Assembly: GCA_023135215.1 (NCBI GenBank)
Contig: JAGLTP010000646.1
Location: 1-5,662 of the forward strand
Direction: 5' to 3'
DNA length: 5,662 nucleotides
Source of the DNA: Candidatus Heimdallarchaeota archaeon
Lineage (GTDB): Archaea > Asgardarchaeota > Heimdallarchaeia > Heimdallarchaeales > Heimdallarchaeaceae
Shown here in pieces: positions 1-5,662 of the stretch (the stretch's first letter is position 1; each line of letters begins with the position of its first letter). The translations under genes and the position numbers were made by a program. The notes under the pieces were generated by a model that saw only the letters and a program-made list of their open reading frames with translations, did no database searches and had not been told where the DNA came from.

Positions 1-6
1 AGTAAA

Positions 7-843
7 ATGATTGTAGGTCGTACGAAAGAAATTCAATTAATGATTCGTGCAGTAAAAAAAGGATTACCAATCATTATTGAAGGACCTGTTGGTACTGGAA
101 AAACTGAGATGGCTAAAGCCTTATCTCAAAGCCTTGAACTCCCTTTTGTTAGAGTTGATGGTGATGATAGCTTAACTGCAATTAAGCTAAAAGGTTGGTA
201 TGATCCACCCTTAGTTTTAGAAAAAGGATTCTCTAGAGAAACATTCATTCCAGGTCCTTTGACTCAAGCAATGGAAGATGGAGGGATTTTCTTCTATAAT
301 GAGGTTAACAGAGCTCCATCTGAGACTATAAATGCAGTTCTGACAGCTTTAGACGAAAGACTTGTTACAATACCTCAGTTAGGAGAAATTGTTGCAAAAA
401 AGAATTTCTTGACAATTTTTACATACAATCCACAAGATACTGTAGCAACAAATCCTTTACCTAAAGCATTCTATGATAGATGCATCTGGATTCATGTTTT
501 TCATCAATCTCTTGAAGAAATGATAGAAATAGTAAAATTGAGAACAAGCTATGAAGATAGTTTGCTAAATGAAATCTCATGTACTATAGTTCAAGCAACT
601 TTGAATCATCCTGAACTAGAAATGAGCTCTACAGTAAGAGGGGCAATTCAACTCGTGGAACTTTTCAAAGAAGGAGAGAAAATCATTGAAGACGTTCTTT
701 TAGAAAGAGCTATTGCTGTACACTCTCGTAAAATCAGATGCAAAACAACTACAAAGAAGACTGAGATTCAAATAATTAAAGAAATCGTATCGAAAGTTCT
801 ATCAAATTATGAAGATGAAAGAATTATACGAAAAAAAGAGTAG
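7..843 (+). CDS. MoxR-type AAA+ ATPase
   Basis: Cytoplasmic ATPase of the MoxR branch of AAA+ proteins. Members typically work with a VWA-domain partner to remodel or help mature protein complexes, and the substrate cannot be told from this window. Motifs visible in the 278 residues: Walker A GPVGTGKT at 26-33; Walker B region GGIFFYNEVNR at 92-102, with Asn98 where many AAA+ proteins have Asp, and Glu99 kept; sensor 1 Asn141 in TYNP; an arginine-finger candidate Arg158 in FYDRC; and a sensor 2 candidate Arg211 in STVRGAIQL. The small helical lid domain follows to the end. The ATG at position 7 suits families that begin just before the IVGR motif, but the frame is open to the left edge, so a start further upstream is possible. 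The VWA gene follows in the same direction. The frame ends two codons after a run of seven A residues that could allow frameshifting into that gene. Confidence 0.9.
   Translation: MIVGRTKEIQLMIRAVKKGLPIIIEGPVGTGKTEMAKALSQSLELPFVRVDGDDSLTAIKLKGWYDPPLVLEKGFSRETFIPGPLTQAMEDGGIFFYNEVNRAPSETINAVLTALDERLVTIPQLGEIVAKKNFLTIFTYNPQDTVATNPLPKAFYDRCIWIHVFHQSLEEMIEIVKLRTSYEDSLLNEISCTIVQATLNHPELEMSSTVRGAIQLVELFKEGEKIIEDVLLERAIAVHSRKIRCKTTTKKTEIQIIKEIVSKVLSNYEDERIIRKKE
831..837 (+). other. candidate -1 ribosomal slippery heptamer A AAA AAA
   Basis: The seven A residues are split by the moxR frame as CG[A AAA AAA] GAG TAG, which is exact X XXY YYZ phasing. The moxR stop is two codons later. Slipping back one base continues AGA GTA GAT GGT and stays open to the VWA stop at 1869-1871. 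This would give 277 MoxR residues plus 344 residues, a 621-residue fusion. The same run could also cause transcriptional slippage or hide a sequencing indel. A -1 frameshift at A AAA AAT is known in an archaeal alpha-fucosidase of Saccharolobus solfataricus. Function at this site is inferred from the sequence alone. Confidence 0.4.
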
Positions 844-914
844 ATGGTGATCCTGAATCTATTTTCATTGGAGATGAACCATTTCCAACCTATCCCTCAA
901 AACATGCTAGTCAA
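837..914 (+). other. open, protein-like extension upstream of the VWA ATG
   Basis: In the VWA frame the sequence is open from just after a TGA at 816-818. The 26 codons from 837 encode a peptide beginning RVDGDPESIFIGDEP and continuing FPTYPSKHASQ directly into the VWA methionine. Its composition looks like ordinary coding sequence, with Asp, Glu, Pro and aromatic residues and codons like its neighbours. No ATG, GTG or TTG lies in this frame between 819 and 914. It can therefore be translated only by frameshifting, by an unusual start such as ATT (861 or 867), or if the A-run length is wrong. Otherwise it is simply a 71-base spacer between the two genes. No promoter-like TATA element is visible in it. 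Confidence 0.45.
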
Positions 915-1871
915 ATGCTTATTACTGAGATTCAGTTAGAGTTAGGAAAACAGCAAGAAGATGTTACGAAAATCGTTGAATTAGCTGAACAAGCAGCAGA
1001 AGAGAGCAACCTAGAAGGATTAAAACTTATAGCAACAAACTATCCTCTAATAGTTGCAAGATTACTTAATCAGATGGAATTGACAGACATAATAATGGAT
1101 CAGCTTGAGGGAGAAGAATTAATACAGCTATATTCTAGAACTAAGAAGCACCTAAATTTTCAATTACGAAAAAAAATGCTTGATAAACTTATTCCCTTTA
1201 TTACTGAAAAAGCTAAGTCAATATATCGTAGAGGTATTTCAGCTTCTGTATCCAAATATGTATCATATCAACCAGGAGATACTTGGGAAACTGAAATGAC
1301 CATTGAAAAAATGTTGAGTACAGGAAAAACCATTCCTGATTATGAAAGTATAGTGGTTAAAGAGCCGTCAAAGCGAAAAAGAAGTATGGTTATTTGTATT
1401 GATAAGAGTTTAAGCGTTTTACAACTGATTCACCAGATTGTTCTATTAGCTTCTGTTTTATCTCTCTCTGTTAAGAAAGACAATTTTGCAATAATAGATT
1501 TTGACTCTTCTGCACACATCCTAAAAGCTATGAATGAAAGGATACATCCTGAATCTATAATTGAACTTATCTTGAATATAGAGAGTGGAGGAAAAACGAA
1601 TCTTGAGGAAGCATTATCTTTAGCTAAACAGCAGTTAATGCAGAGTTCTTCAAAAGATAAGATTGTATATTTAATTAGTGATCTTGAGAGAACAACTGGT
1701 AGAAATCCACTACCAATAATTAATAGGTTATCAAACCTTCGAGTAATTTACGCTAAGACCTATAGAAGAGTCTCCTTTGTTGATGATGTGATTTCGCTTC
1801 CAAATGTTTCAATGGAAGAATTAAATCGAGATAGCGATTTAGTAGAATTAACATCTAGATTAATCAGTTAG
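915..1871 (+). CDS. VWA-domain MIDAS protein, MoxR partner (CoxE-like)
   Basis: Probable soluble adaptor that binds a metal ion through a VWA domain and acts with the upstream MoxR ATPase. Such pairs are usually encoded side by side. Residues 1 to about 105 are mostly helical. Then comes the segment YQPGDTWE (118-125), followed by DYESIVVKEPSKRKR (142-156), which typically leads into the VWA fold in this family. The MIDAS residues are all present: Asp163-Ser165-Ser167 in DKSLS, Thr228 in GGKTN and Asp256 in LISDLE. The common DxSGSM form is replaced by DKSLSV. The ATG at 915 is the first standard start in the frame but has no evident ribosome binding site. The open sequence just upstream suggests that the natural protein may be about 26-33 residues longer or fused to MoxR. 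The 3' end overlaps the convergent membrane-protein gene by 8 bases. The target complex is unknown. Confidence 0.87.
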   Translation: MLITEIQLELGKQQEDVTKIVELAEQAAEESNLEGLKLIATNYPLIVARLLNQMELTDIIMDQLEGEELIQLYSRTKKHLNFQLRKKMLDKLIPFITEKAKSIYRRGISASVSKYVSYQPGDTWETEMTIEKMLSTGKTIPDYESIVVKEPSKRKRSMVICIDKSLSVLQLIHQIVLLASVLSLSVKKDNFAIIDFDSSAHILKAMNERIHPESIIELILNIESGGKTNLEEALSLAKQQLMQSSSKDKIVYLISDLERTTGRNPLPIINRLSNLRVIYAKTYRRVSFVDDVISLPNVSMEELNRDSDLVELTSRLIS

Positions 1872-3225
1872 TTTCTTCTCCATTTGGTTTTTTCTTCTTT
1901 CTTATTCTGGTAAACAATAATTGGTCTGCTACAATCAAAAGTAATCCAAATCCATCTAGTATTCCGCCTTCTATTTGTGCTTGTTTTCTATCAATTAAGT
2001 AGTTCAGGGTACAACTTACATCATAGTTAAATGATTCAGAAGTATTCCATTCATCTATAACTGAAATAAAGTAGATTGAAATCTCTGTTTCTGTTTCGTT
2101 GAGTGTTATAGTTAATCCAGCTGAGTTCTCGTTTCCAACAAGTTTAGTATGATAATAGCTTCTTGCTTTTACCTTATCTACTTCATTAATGTATTCTGAA
2201 ATCAATTGATGATAAGTGATATTTCCATCATAATAGTTGAGCGTTAAGTTATCGAAATTTTCAAAGAATTCAACAAATGTATCATTTGGAGTTAACATTA
2301 CCGAAGTACTATAAGTTACAATTCCTATCTGACTTTCATAAATTAACTCTGTTGTTGTCATCGGTTTATGTGTAAGAGCTATTCCTAAAGTTGGATCGAA
2401 AAGCGTCAATGAATTTCTATATTCAGCATCAATTTCATACGTAATTAACCTCTGTTTCCCAATAGAGGGGCCGAGTAACAATCCTAGGAAAATGATAAAT
2501 AATCCCAGAAGCGTTAACTGTCGTTTCAATCTATTCCAGAATATCTTCCAGTATTGATGGAATTTTCGTTCTTTTTTTTCTGCTTTGGTTTTATTTTTTC
2601 TAACAAAAATAGGAAGGAGAATTATTACAATCCATACAATAAATATCAAAATATGAAGTGTTATCTGTTCTATAGCATAATTAAAGTATTGACCATAAAT
2701 TGCTTCTCTTTCTTGTTGACTTAAGTTCGTTAAGAATATTCTTTGACCTTCAGTAGCTGAATAGACTGTCCAATTTGGAATTAACCCAATAAAAGATAAA
2801 GGAAAGAACAACCATGGTTTGTTTTCGAATCTGAGAGTAACTGTGAGATCATACAGATTTGTATCTATGGGCCAGAACAGCTGTATAGGTCCCCAGCTCA
2901 AATCAAGGAATATATGAAGGATCCACATAATTGAAGCAAGTTTTAGAAAACGGGTGAGTCTTTTTGATGGGGATTCTGGATTGTCAATCCCATTAGTAAA
3001 CTTCCCTGCAATAATCATGCTCAGTAAAACAAATGTAGGTATTATCAGACTGTGAGTTCTCGTTCGATGATAACCAAATAAAATATCTAAATCAGAGAAT
3101 ACAGCAAAGAGATTGATTATAATAAATTCCCATCTATGTTCTCTATAATAGGATTTATTCTTTTTTGATAATAATAACCATACAACTAGGCCTTCTAAAG
3201 AGAAATGTGTTAAGGTGTTAACCAT
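1864..3225 (-). CDS. membrane protein, YdjM/DUF457-like with exofacial domain
   Basis: Polytopic membrane protein. Numbering is from the ATG at 3225. The N-terminal half has the family pattern of YdjM/DUF457 'membrane-bound metal-dependent hydrolases': His7, FSDLD (Asp45, Asp47), HRTRTHS (His53, His58), and HIFLDL (His104, Asp108) followed by FWP (117-119). The enzymatic activity of this family is poorly established. Hydrophobic segments lie near 10-20, 32-51, 58-74, 93-111, 138-150, 188-208, 237-256 and 420-438. The strongly basic loop 209-236 and the tail RIRKKKKP should be cytoplasmic. That places 257-419, with five N-x-S/T sequons (Asn314, 326, 335, 376, 394), outside the membrane. A GTG at 3234 gives three more residues, but GAAGTGA at 3231-3237, partly overlapping that GTG, resembles a Shine-Dalgarno site for the ATG, so I prefer the ATG. 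At about 450 residues it is longer than YdjM proteins, mainly through the outer domain. Its function is unknown. Confidence 0.8.
   Translation of the reverse strand: MVNTLTHFSLEGLVVWLLLSKKNKSYYREHRWEFIIINLFAVFSDLDILFGYHRTRTHSLIIPTFVLLSMIIAGKFTNGIDNPESPSKRLTRFLKLASIMWILHIFLDLSWGPIQLFWPIDTNLYDLTVTLRFENKPWLFFPLSFIGLIPNWTVYSATEGQRIFLTNLSQQEREAIYGQYFNYAIEQITLHILIFIVWIVIILLPIFVRKNKTKAEKKERKFHQYWKIFWNRLKRQLTLLGLFIIFLGLLLGPSIGKQRLITYEIDAEYRNSLTLFDPTLGIALTHKPMTTTELIYESQIGIVTYSTSVMLTPNDTFVEFFENFDNLTLNYYDGNITYHQLISEYINEVDKVKARSYYHTKLVGNENSAGLTITLNETETEISIYFISVIDEWNTSESFNYDVSCTLNYLIDRKQAQIEGGILDGFGLLLIVADQLLFTRIRKKKKPNGEETN
1871..1906 (+). terminator. T-rich terminator candidate after the moxR-VWA unit
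   Basis: Directly after the VWA stop, the plus strand is a pyrimidine tract with a T6 run (1888-1893) and further TTC and TTT repeats to about 1904. Archaeal RNA polymerases commonly terminate at U-tracts without a strong hairpin, and none is seen here. On the other strand the same bases encode the lysine-rich C-terminus of the membrane protein. Confidence 0.4.
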
Positions 3226-3230
3226 GATAT

Positions 3231-3237
3231 TCACTTC
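3231..3237 (-). promoter_or_regulatory. Shine-Dalgarno-like site deciding the membrane-protein start
   Basis: Read on the minus strand, GAAGTGA ends five bases before the ATG at 3225. It resembles the GGAGGTGA sequence complementary to the archaeal 16S rRNA 3' end. It covers the alternative GTG start at 3234, which favours the ATG. Confidence 0.45.
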
Positions 3238-3274
3238 TTTACTTAAGAGTACTATTACTTAATTTATTTAGTAG

Positions 3275-3282
3275 TTTTTATA
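3275..3282 (-). promoter_or_regulatory. TATA-box candidate for the membrane-protein gene
   Basis: On the minus strand this reads TATAAAAA, close to the archaeal TATA consensus. A start about 25-27 bases downstream (near 3252) would leave a short leader of roughly 25 bases before the ATG at 3225, which is a normal layout. The bases upstream are not a clear purine-rich BRE. The same element read on the plus strand (TTTTTATA) could also serve mcm, with a longer leader. Confidence 0.4.
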
Positions 3283-3311
3283 CTAACAAATCTATTTATC
3301 TATTGAAAACT

Positions 3312-3334
3312 AATAGTAAGTAACACTTATTACT
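3312..3334. repeat. imperfect palindrome between the divergent promoters
   Basis: AATAGTAAGT and ACTTATTACT are separated by AAC and pair at 8 of 10 positions. The element lies just upstream of the mcm TATA candidate, where an operator would be expected. A related string, ACTATTACTT, occurs at 3251-3260 near the other gene. In DNA this AT-rich, chance similarity is a real possibility. Confidence 0.3.
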
Positions 3335-3338
3335 GCAA

Positions 3339-3346
3339 TTTAAAAA
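3339..3346 (+). promoter_or_regulatory. TATA-box candidate for mcm
   Basis: TTTAAAAA matches the archaeal TATA consensus well. A start about 26 bases downstream would fall near 3367-3370, giving a leaderless or very short-leader mRNA. An AAGGT string at 3363-3367 could act as a weak Shine-Dalgarno site if transcription starts earlier. Other AT-rich matches exist in this intergenic region, so the choice is tentative. Confidence 0.35.
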
Positions 3347-3375
3347 TGGAATGTATAGTGTTAAGGTAAGATAAA

Positions 3376-5439
3376 ATGCACATTGATATGCAATCATCTC
3401 CTAATGAACGTTTTAGAGAATTCTACCAAGGATATCAAGACGAAACAGGTAGACATGTCTATGTAGAACAAGTCCAAAAGATGTCTCTCGAAGGTCTTAC
3501 TTCTCTTATTGTTAATTATGATGATCTATTGAGATATGACCCAGAATTAGCTCGGTTACTTAGAGAGAATCCAGAAGAAACCATGAAAGCTGCCGACGAC
3601 GCTCTATTCGAAGTAATAAAAATTGAAGATCCAATGTATGCAGCTAGCGATGAGATATTTCATGCTCGTTTCTCAAATATACCCGATGTAATAGATTTAA
3701 GACAACTACGTTCAGTTCATCTTGGCAATTTTATATCAATTGAAGGTATAATCATTCGTCAGAGTGTTGTTAAACCTCTGCTTGTCCAAGGTGTCTTTCA
3801 ATGTGCAAATTGTGGTGAAGTATTATACATAAACCAAGAGGGTGGTATATACAAAGAACCTTCAAGGTGTGTTAATCCTAATTGTGGGAAGAAAGGTCCC
3901 TTTAATTTACTTACTGAGGAATCTACATATACAGATCATCAGAATGTTACAGTTCAAGAGAAACCTGAAACTCTTCCACCAGGACAAATACCTAGAAACG
4001 TTCCTGCAAGGTTACTAGGGGATTTAGTGGATGAAGTAAGAGCAGGAGATAGAGCTACTGTTTCAGGGATTTTACGAATGCGAAGAAAAAAGGGTCAACA
4101 AAAAACAGATCTAGCTACATTTGATCCTTGGTTGGAAGTCAACTTTGTTTCATCATTACAAAAAGAATATATGGAAATTGATATTGATCCTGAAACTGAA
4201 CAGCAAATTATAGAGCTTTCACAGGATCTTAATATTCACAGACGAATAATTCGATCTATTGCTCCTTCCATTTATGGAATGGAAATTATCAAAGAAGCGT
4301 TAGCAACTGTCCTCTTTGGCGGTGTTACAAGAGTTGCTCCTGATGGAATGAAACAGAGAGGAGAGTCAAACATTCTTCTAATAGGGGATCCTGGAGTAGC
4401 TAAAAGTCAATTATTAATATTTGTAAATATGCTAGCTCCAAGAGGATTACTAACCTCTGGAAAAGCTAGTTCTGCAGCAGGGTTAACTGCAGCTGTTATA
4501 AGAGACAGTGAAACTGGAGAATTTGGTTTAGAAGCAGGAGCATTAGTGCTAGCAGATAGAGGTGTTTGTTGTATTGATGAATTTGATAAGATGAATCCAG
4601 TAGATAGATCATCTATTCATGAAGCGATGGAACAACAAGTTATTAGCATAGCAAAAGCAGGTATTGTAGCCACACTAAATGCAAGAACAGCGATAATTGC
4701 AGCTGCTAATCCACGTTTTGGGAGATATGAAGATTCGCGTCCCCCAGCAGACAATATTAATCTTCCTCCAACAATTCTTTCTAGATTTGATTTAATTTTC
4801 GTAATCAGAGATGAACCCAATCCTGATATTGATAAAAAGATGGCTAGACATATTCTTGAATTACGTAGAGGACATGTAATTGAGGTAACAGAACCTGTAA
4901 TCTCGATGGAACTTCTTCGTAAATACATCAGCTATTCCAAGCAAACCCTTCAACCTTCACTTACAGATGAAGCACTGGAAAGAATAGAAGAATATTACCT
5001 AGGATTAAGAAAAGAATCAGATTCCTCTGCTGCAATCGCAATCACTCCCAGATATCTAGAAGCAATTATTCGTTTATCTGAGGCTCAAGCAAGGATGGCT
5101 TTGAAAGAAGAAGTAACTATAGACCATGTTGAAGCTGCAATCAACTTACTCAGAACATCTCTTGAACAAGTTGGTAAGGATCCTGTCACTGGAAGAGTTG
5201 ATATCGATTATTTACTCTCAGGAACTACAAAGAGCTCTAGATCAAAACTTCAAATTCTTATTGATATTATAAAAGAAGAATCTAGAAAAGGATCTTCAGA
5301 CATGGTAGCCGTAGGCAGGATTAAAGAGCTAGCAAAAGAGCAGAATATTGAAGATGATTTTGTAGATAGAGCTATCAATCAACTAAGGAGTAATGGAGAA
5401 ATATTCTCGCCTAGAGAAGGCTTTGTTAAATTAGCTTAA
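3376..5439 (+). CDS. mcm: MCM replicative DNA helicase
   Basis: Homohexameric ATPase that unwinds DNA at archaeal replication forks, moving 3' to 5' with GINS and a Cdc45/RecJ-type partner. The 687 residues are the usual archaeal length and include all domains. The N-terminal helical domain covers about 10-105. The OB-fold region is interrupted by a zinc site with Cys143, Cys146, Cys165 and Cys170. A basic N-terminal hairpin, [10 protein letters not shown], is at 234-243. The AAA+ core has Walker A GDPGVAKS (337-344), Walker B CCIDEF (398-403), the presensor-1 hairpin around Lys427, sensor 1 Asn445, arginine finger Arg470 in LSRFD, and sensor 2 Arg559 in ITPRY. A winged-helix domain ends the protein (about 622-687). 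An in-frame TAA at 3367-3369 fixes the start to ATG 3376 or later. No intein interrupts the ATPase motifs. The hel308 gene follows after 8 bases, so the two are probably co-transcribed. Confidence 0.97.
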   Translation: MHIDMQSSPNERFREFYQGYQDETGRHVYVEQVQKMSLEGLTSLIVNYDDLLRYDPELARLLRENPEETMKAADDALFEVIKIEDPMYAASDEIFHARFSNIPDVIDLRQLRSVHLGNFISIEGIIIRQSVVKPLLVQGVFQCANCGEVLYINQEGGIYKEPSRCVNPNCGKKGPFNLLTEESTYTDHQNVTVQEKPETLPPGQIPRNVPARLLGDLVDEVRAGDRATVSGILRMRRKKGQQKTDLATFDPWLEVNFVSSLQKEYMEIDIDPETEQQIIELSQDLNIHRRIIRSIAPSIYGMEIIKEALATVLFGGVTRVAPDGMKQRGESNILLIGDPGVAKSQLLIFVNMLAPRGLLTSGKASSAAGLTAAVIRDSETGEFGLEAGALVLADRGVCCIDEFDKMNPVDRSSIHEAMEQQVISIAKAGIVATLNARTAIIAAANPRFGRYEDSRPPADNINLPPTILSRFDLIFVIRDEPNPDIDKKMARHILELRRGHVIEVTEPVISMELLRKYISYSKQTLQPSLTDEALERIEEYYLGLRKESDSSAAIAITPRYLEAIIRLSEAQARMALKEEVTIDHVEAAINLLRTSLEQVGKDPVTGRVDIDYLLSGTTKSSRSKLQILIDIIKEESRKGSSDMVAVGRIKELAKEQNIEDDFVDRAINQLRSNGEIFSPREGFVKLA

Positions 5440-5447
5440 CCCCGTTG

Positions 5448-5662
5448 ATGTTGATGAAAATAGATGATCTTCCAATTCCTCAAGTAGTCAAAGATAATCT
5501 TAAGGAAGATGGAATTGATACTCTTTATCCCCCTCAAATTGAAGCTGTCAAGAAAGGTCTTTTTGAAGAAAACAATCTTGTCGTTGCAATACCAACAGCT
5601 TCTGGAAAAACACTTTTAGCTCTTTTAGCAGCTGTAAAATCGATTGAAGAAACAGGTCTTAA
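5448..5662 (+). CDS. hel308: Hel308-type Ski2-like DNA helicase, N-terminal fragment
   Basis: First 71 codons of a superfamily 2 helicase, cut off by the window edge. Hel308 is a 3' to 5' DNA helicase of archaea, related to human HELQ and PolQ helicase domains, that acts at stalled or damaged replication forks. Visible features are the opening MKIDDLPIP, the Q-motif region YPPQIEA at 27-33 with Gln30, and motif I (Walker A) AIPTASGKT at 47-55. Together these are highly characteristic of Hel308, but the later motifs and C-terminal domains are outside the window, so another Ski2-like helicase cannot be fully excluded. The start is ambiguous: TTG 5445, ATG 5448, TTG 5451 and ATG 5454 are all in frame. 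ATG 5454 gives the family-typical start MKIDDLP. No Shine-Dalgarno site is seen, which suggests translation coupled to mcm. Confidence 0.87.
   Translation, partial: MLMKIDDLPIPQVVKDNLKEDGIDTLYPPQIEAVKKGLFEENNLVVAIPTASGKTLLALLAAVKSIEETGL

Noticed and set aside
844..936. Short frame starting ATG GTG ATC just after the moxR stop
   Set aside because: About 30 codons with no family resemblance, and it competes with a more protein-like reading of the same bases in the VWA frame.
3226..3375. Small RNA gene, tRNA or replication origin in the intergenic region
   Set aside because: No cloverleaf, repeated origin-box array or other RNA-like structure was seen. The AT-richness is better explained by two divergent promoters.
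4384..4407. Possible intein site at the MCM Walker A motif
   Set aside because: Archaeal mcm genes often carry inteins here, but the motif and flanking sequence are uninterrupted.
4617..4928. 103-residue open frame on the minus strand inside mcm
   Set aside because: It lies opposite the conserved Walker B to arginine-finger region of MCM, has no recognisable motif, and its composition is what the complement of that coding sequence would give.
1..5662. CRISPR array, insertion sequence or defence island
   Set aside because: No regularly spaced repeats, transposase motifs or terminal inverted repeats were found. Both helicases have the hallmarks of core replication and repair proteins.

Overview
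The window is AT-rich and gene-dense, and it is very probably archaeal chromosomal DNA. The best evidence is a complete archaeal-type MCM replicative helicase, followed after 8 bases by the start of a Hel308-type Ski2-like helicase. The intergenic DNA has TATA-box-like elements, and the T-rich run-off after the plus-strand pair resembles an archaeal terminator. The long AT-rich leader and the gene families would suit an Asgard or related archaeal lineage, but that placement is a guess.

Region by region: positions 7-843 encode a MoxR-type AAA+ ATPase on the plus strand. Next comes a VWA (von Willebrand factor A) MIDAS protein at 915-1871, which looks like its usual partner. Convergent to these is a polytopic membrane protein on the minus strand (1864-3225), whose N-terminal half carries the His/Asp motifs of the YdjM/DUF457 'metal-dependent hydrolase' family. 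Its C-terminal half looks like a large extracytoplasmic domain. The only sizeable intergenic region (3226-3375) separates this gene from the divergent mcm gene (3376-5439) and should hold both promoters. The window ends inside hel308 (5448 onward).

Functionally there are two units. MoxR plus VWA is a classic ATPase/adaptor pair thought to remodel or mature target complexes, with the target not encoded here. MCM plus Hel308 is a DNA replication and fork-repair helicase pair in one likely transcript. The membrane protein lies between them on the opposite strand and shows no obvious link to either.

The most unusual feature is the moxR-VWA junction. A seven-A run (831-837) forms an A AAA AAA heptamer in exact slippery phase with the moxR frame, two codons before the moxR stop codon. 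The -1 frame is open from there, through a protein-like 26-codon stretch, into the VWA gene. This could be programmed -1 frameshifting giving a 621-residue MoxR-VWA fusion, transcriptional slippage, or a homopolymer indel.
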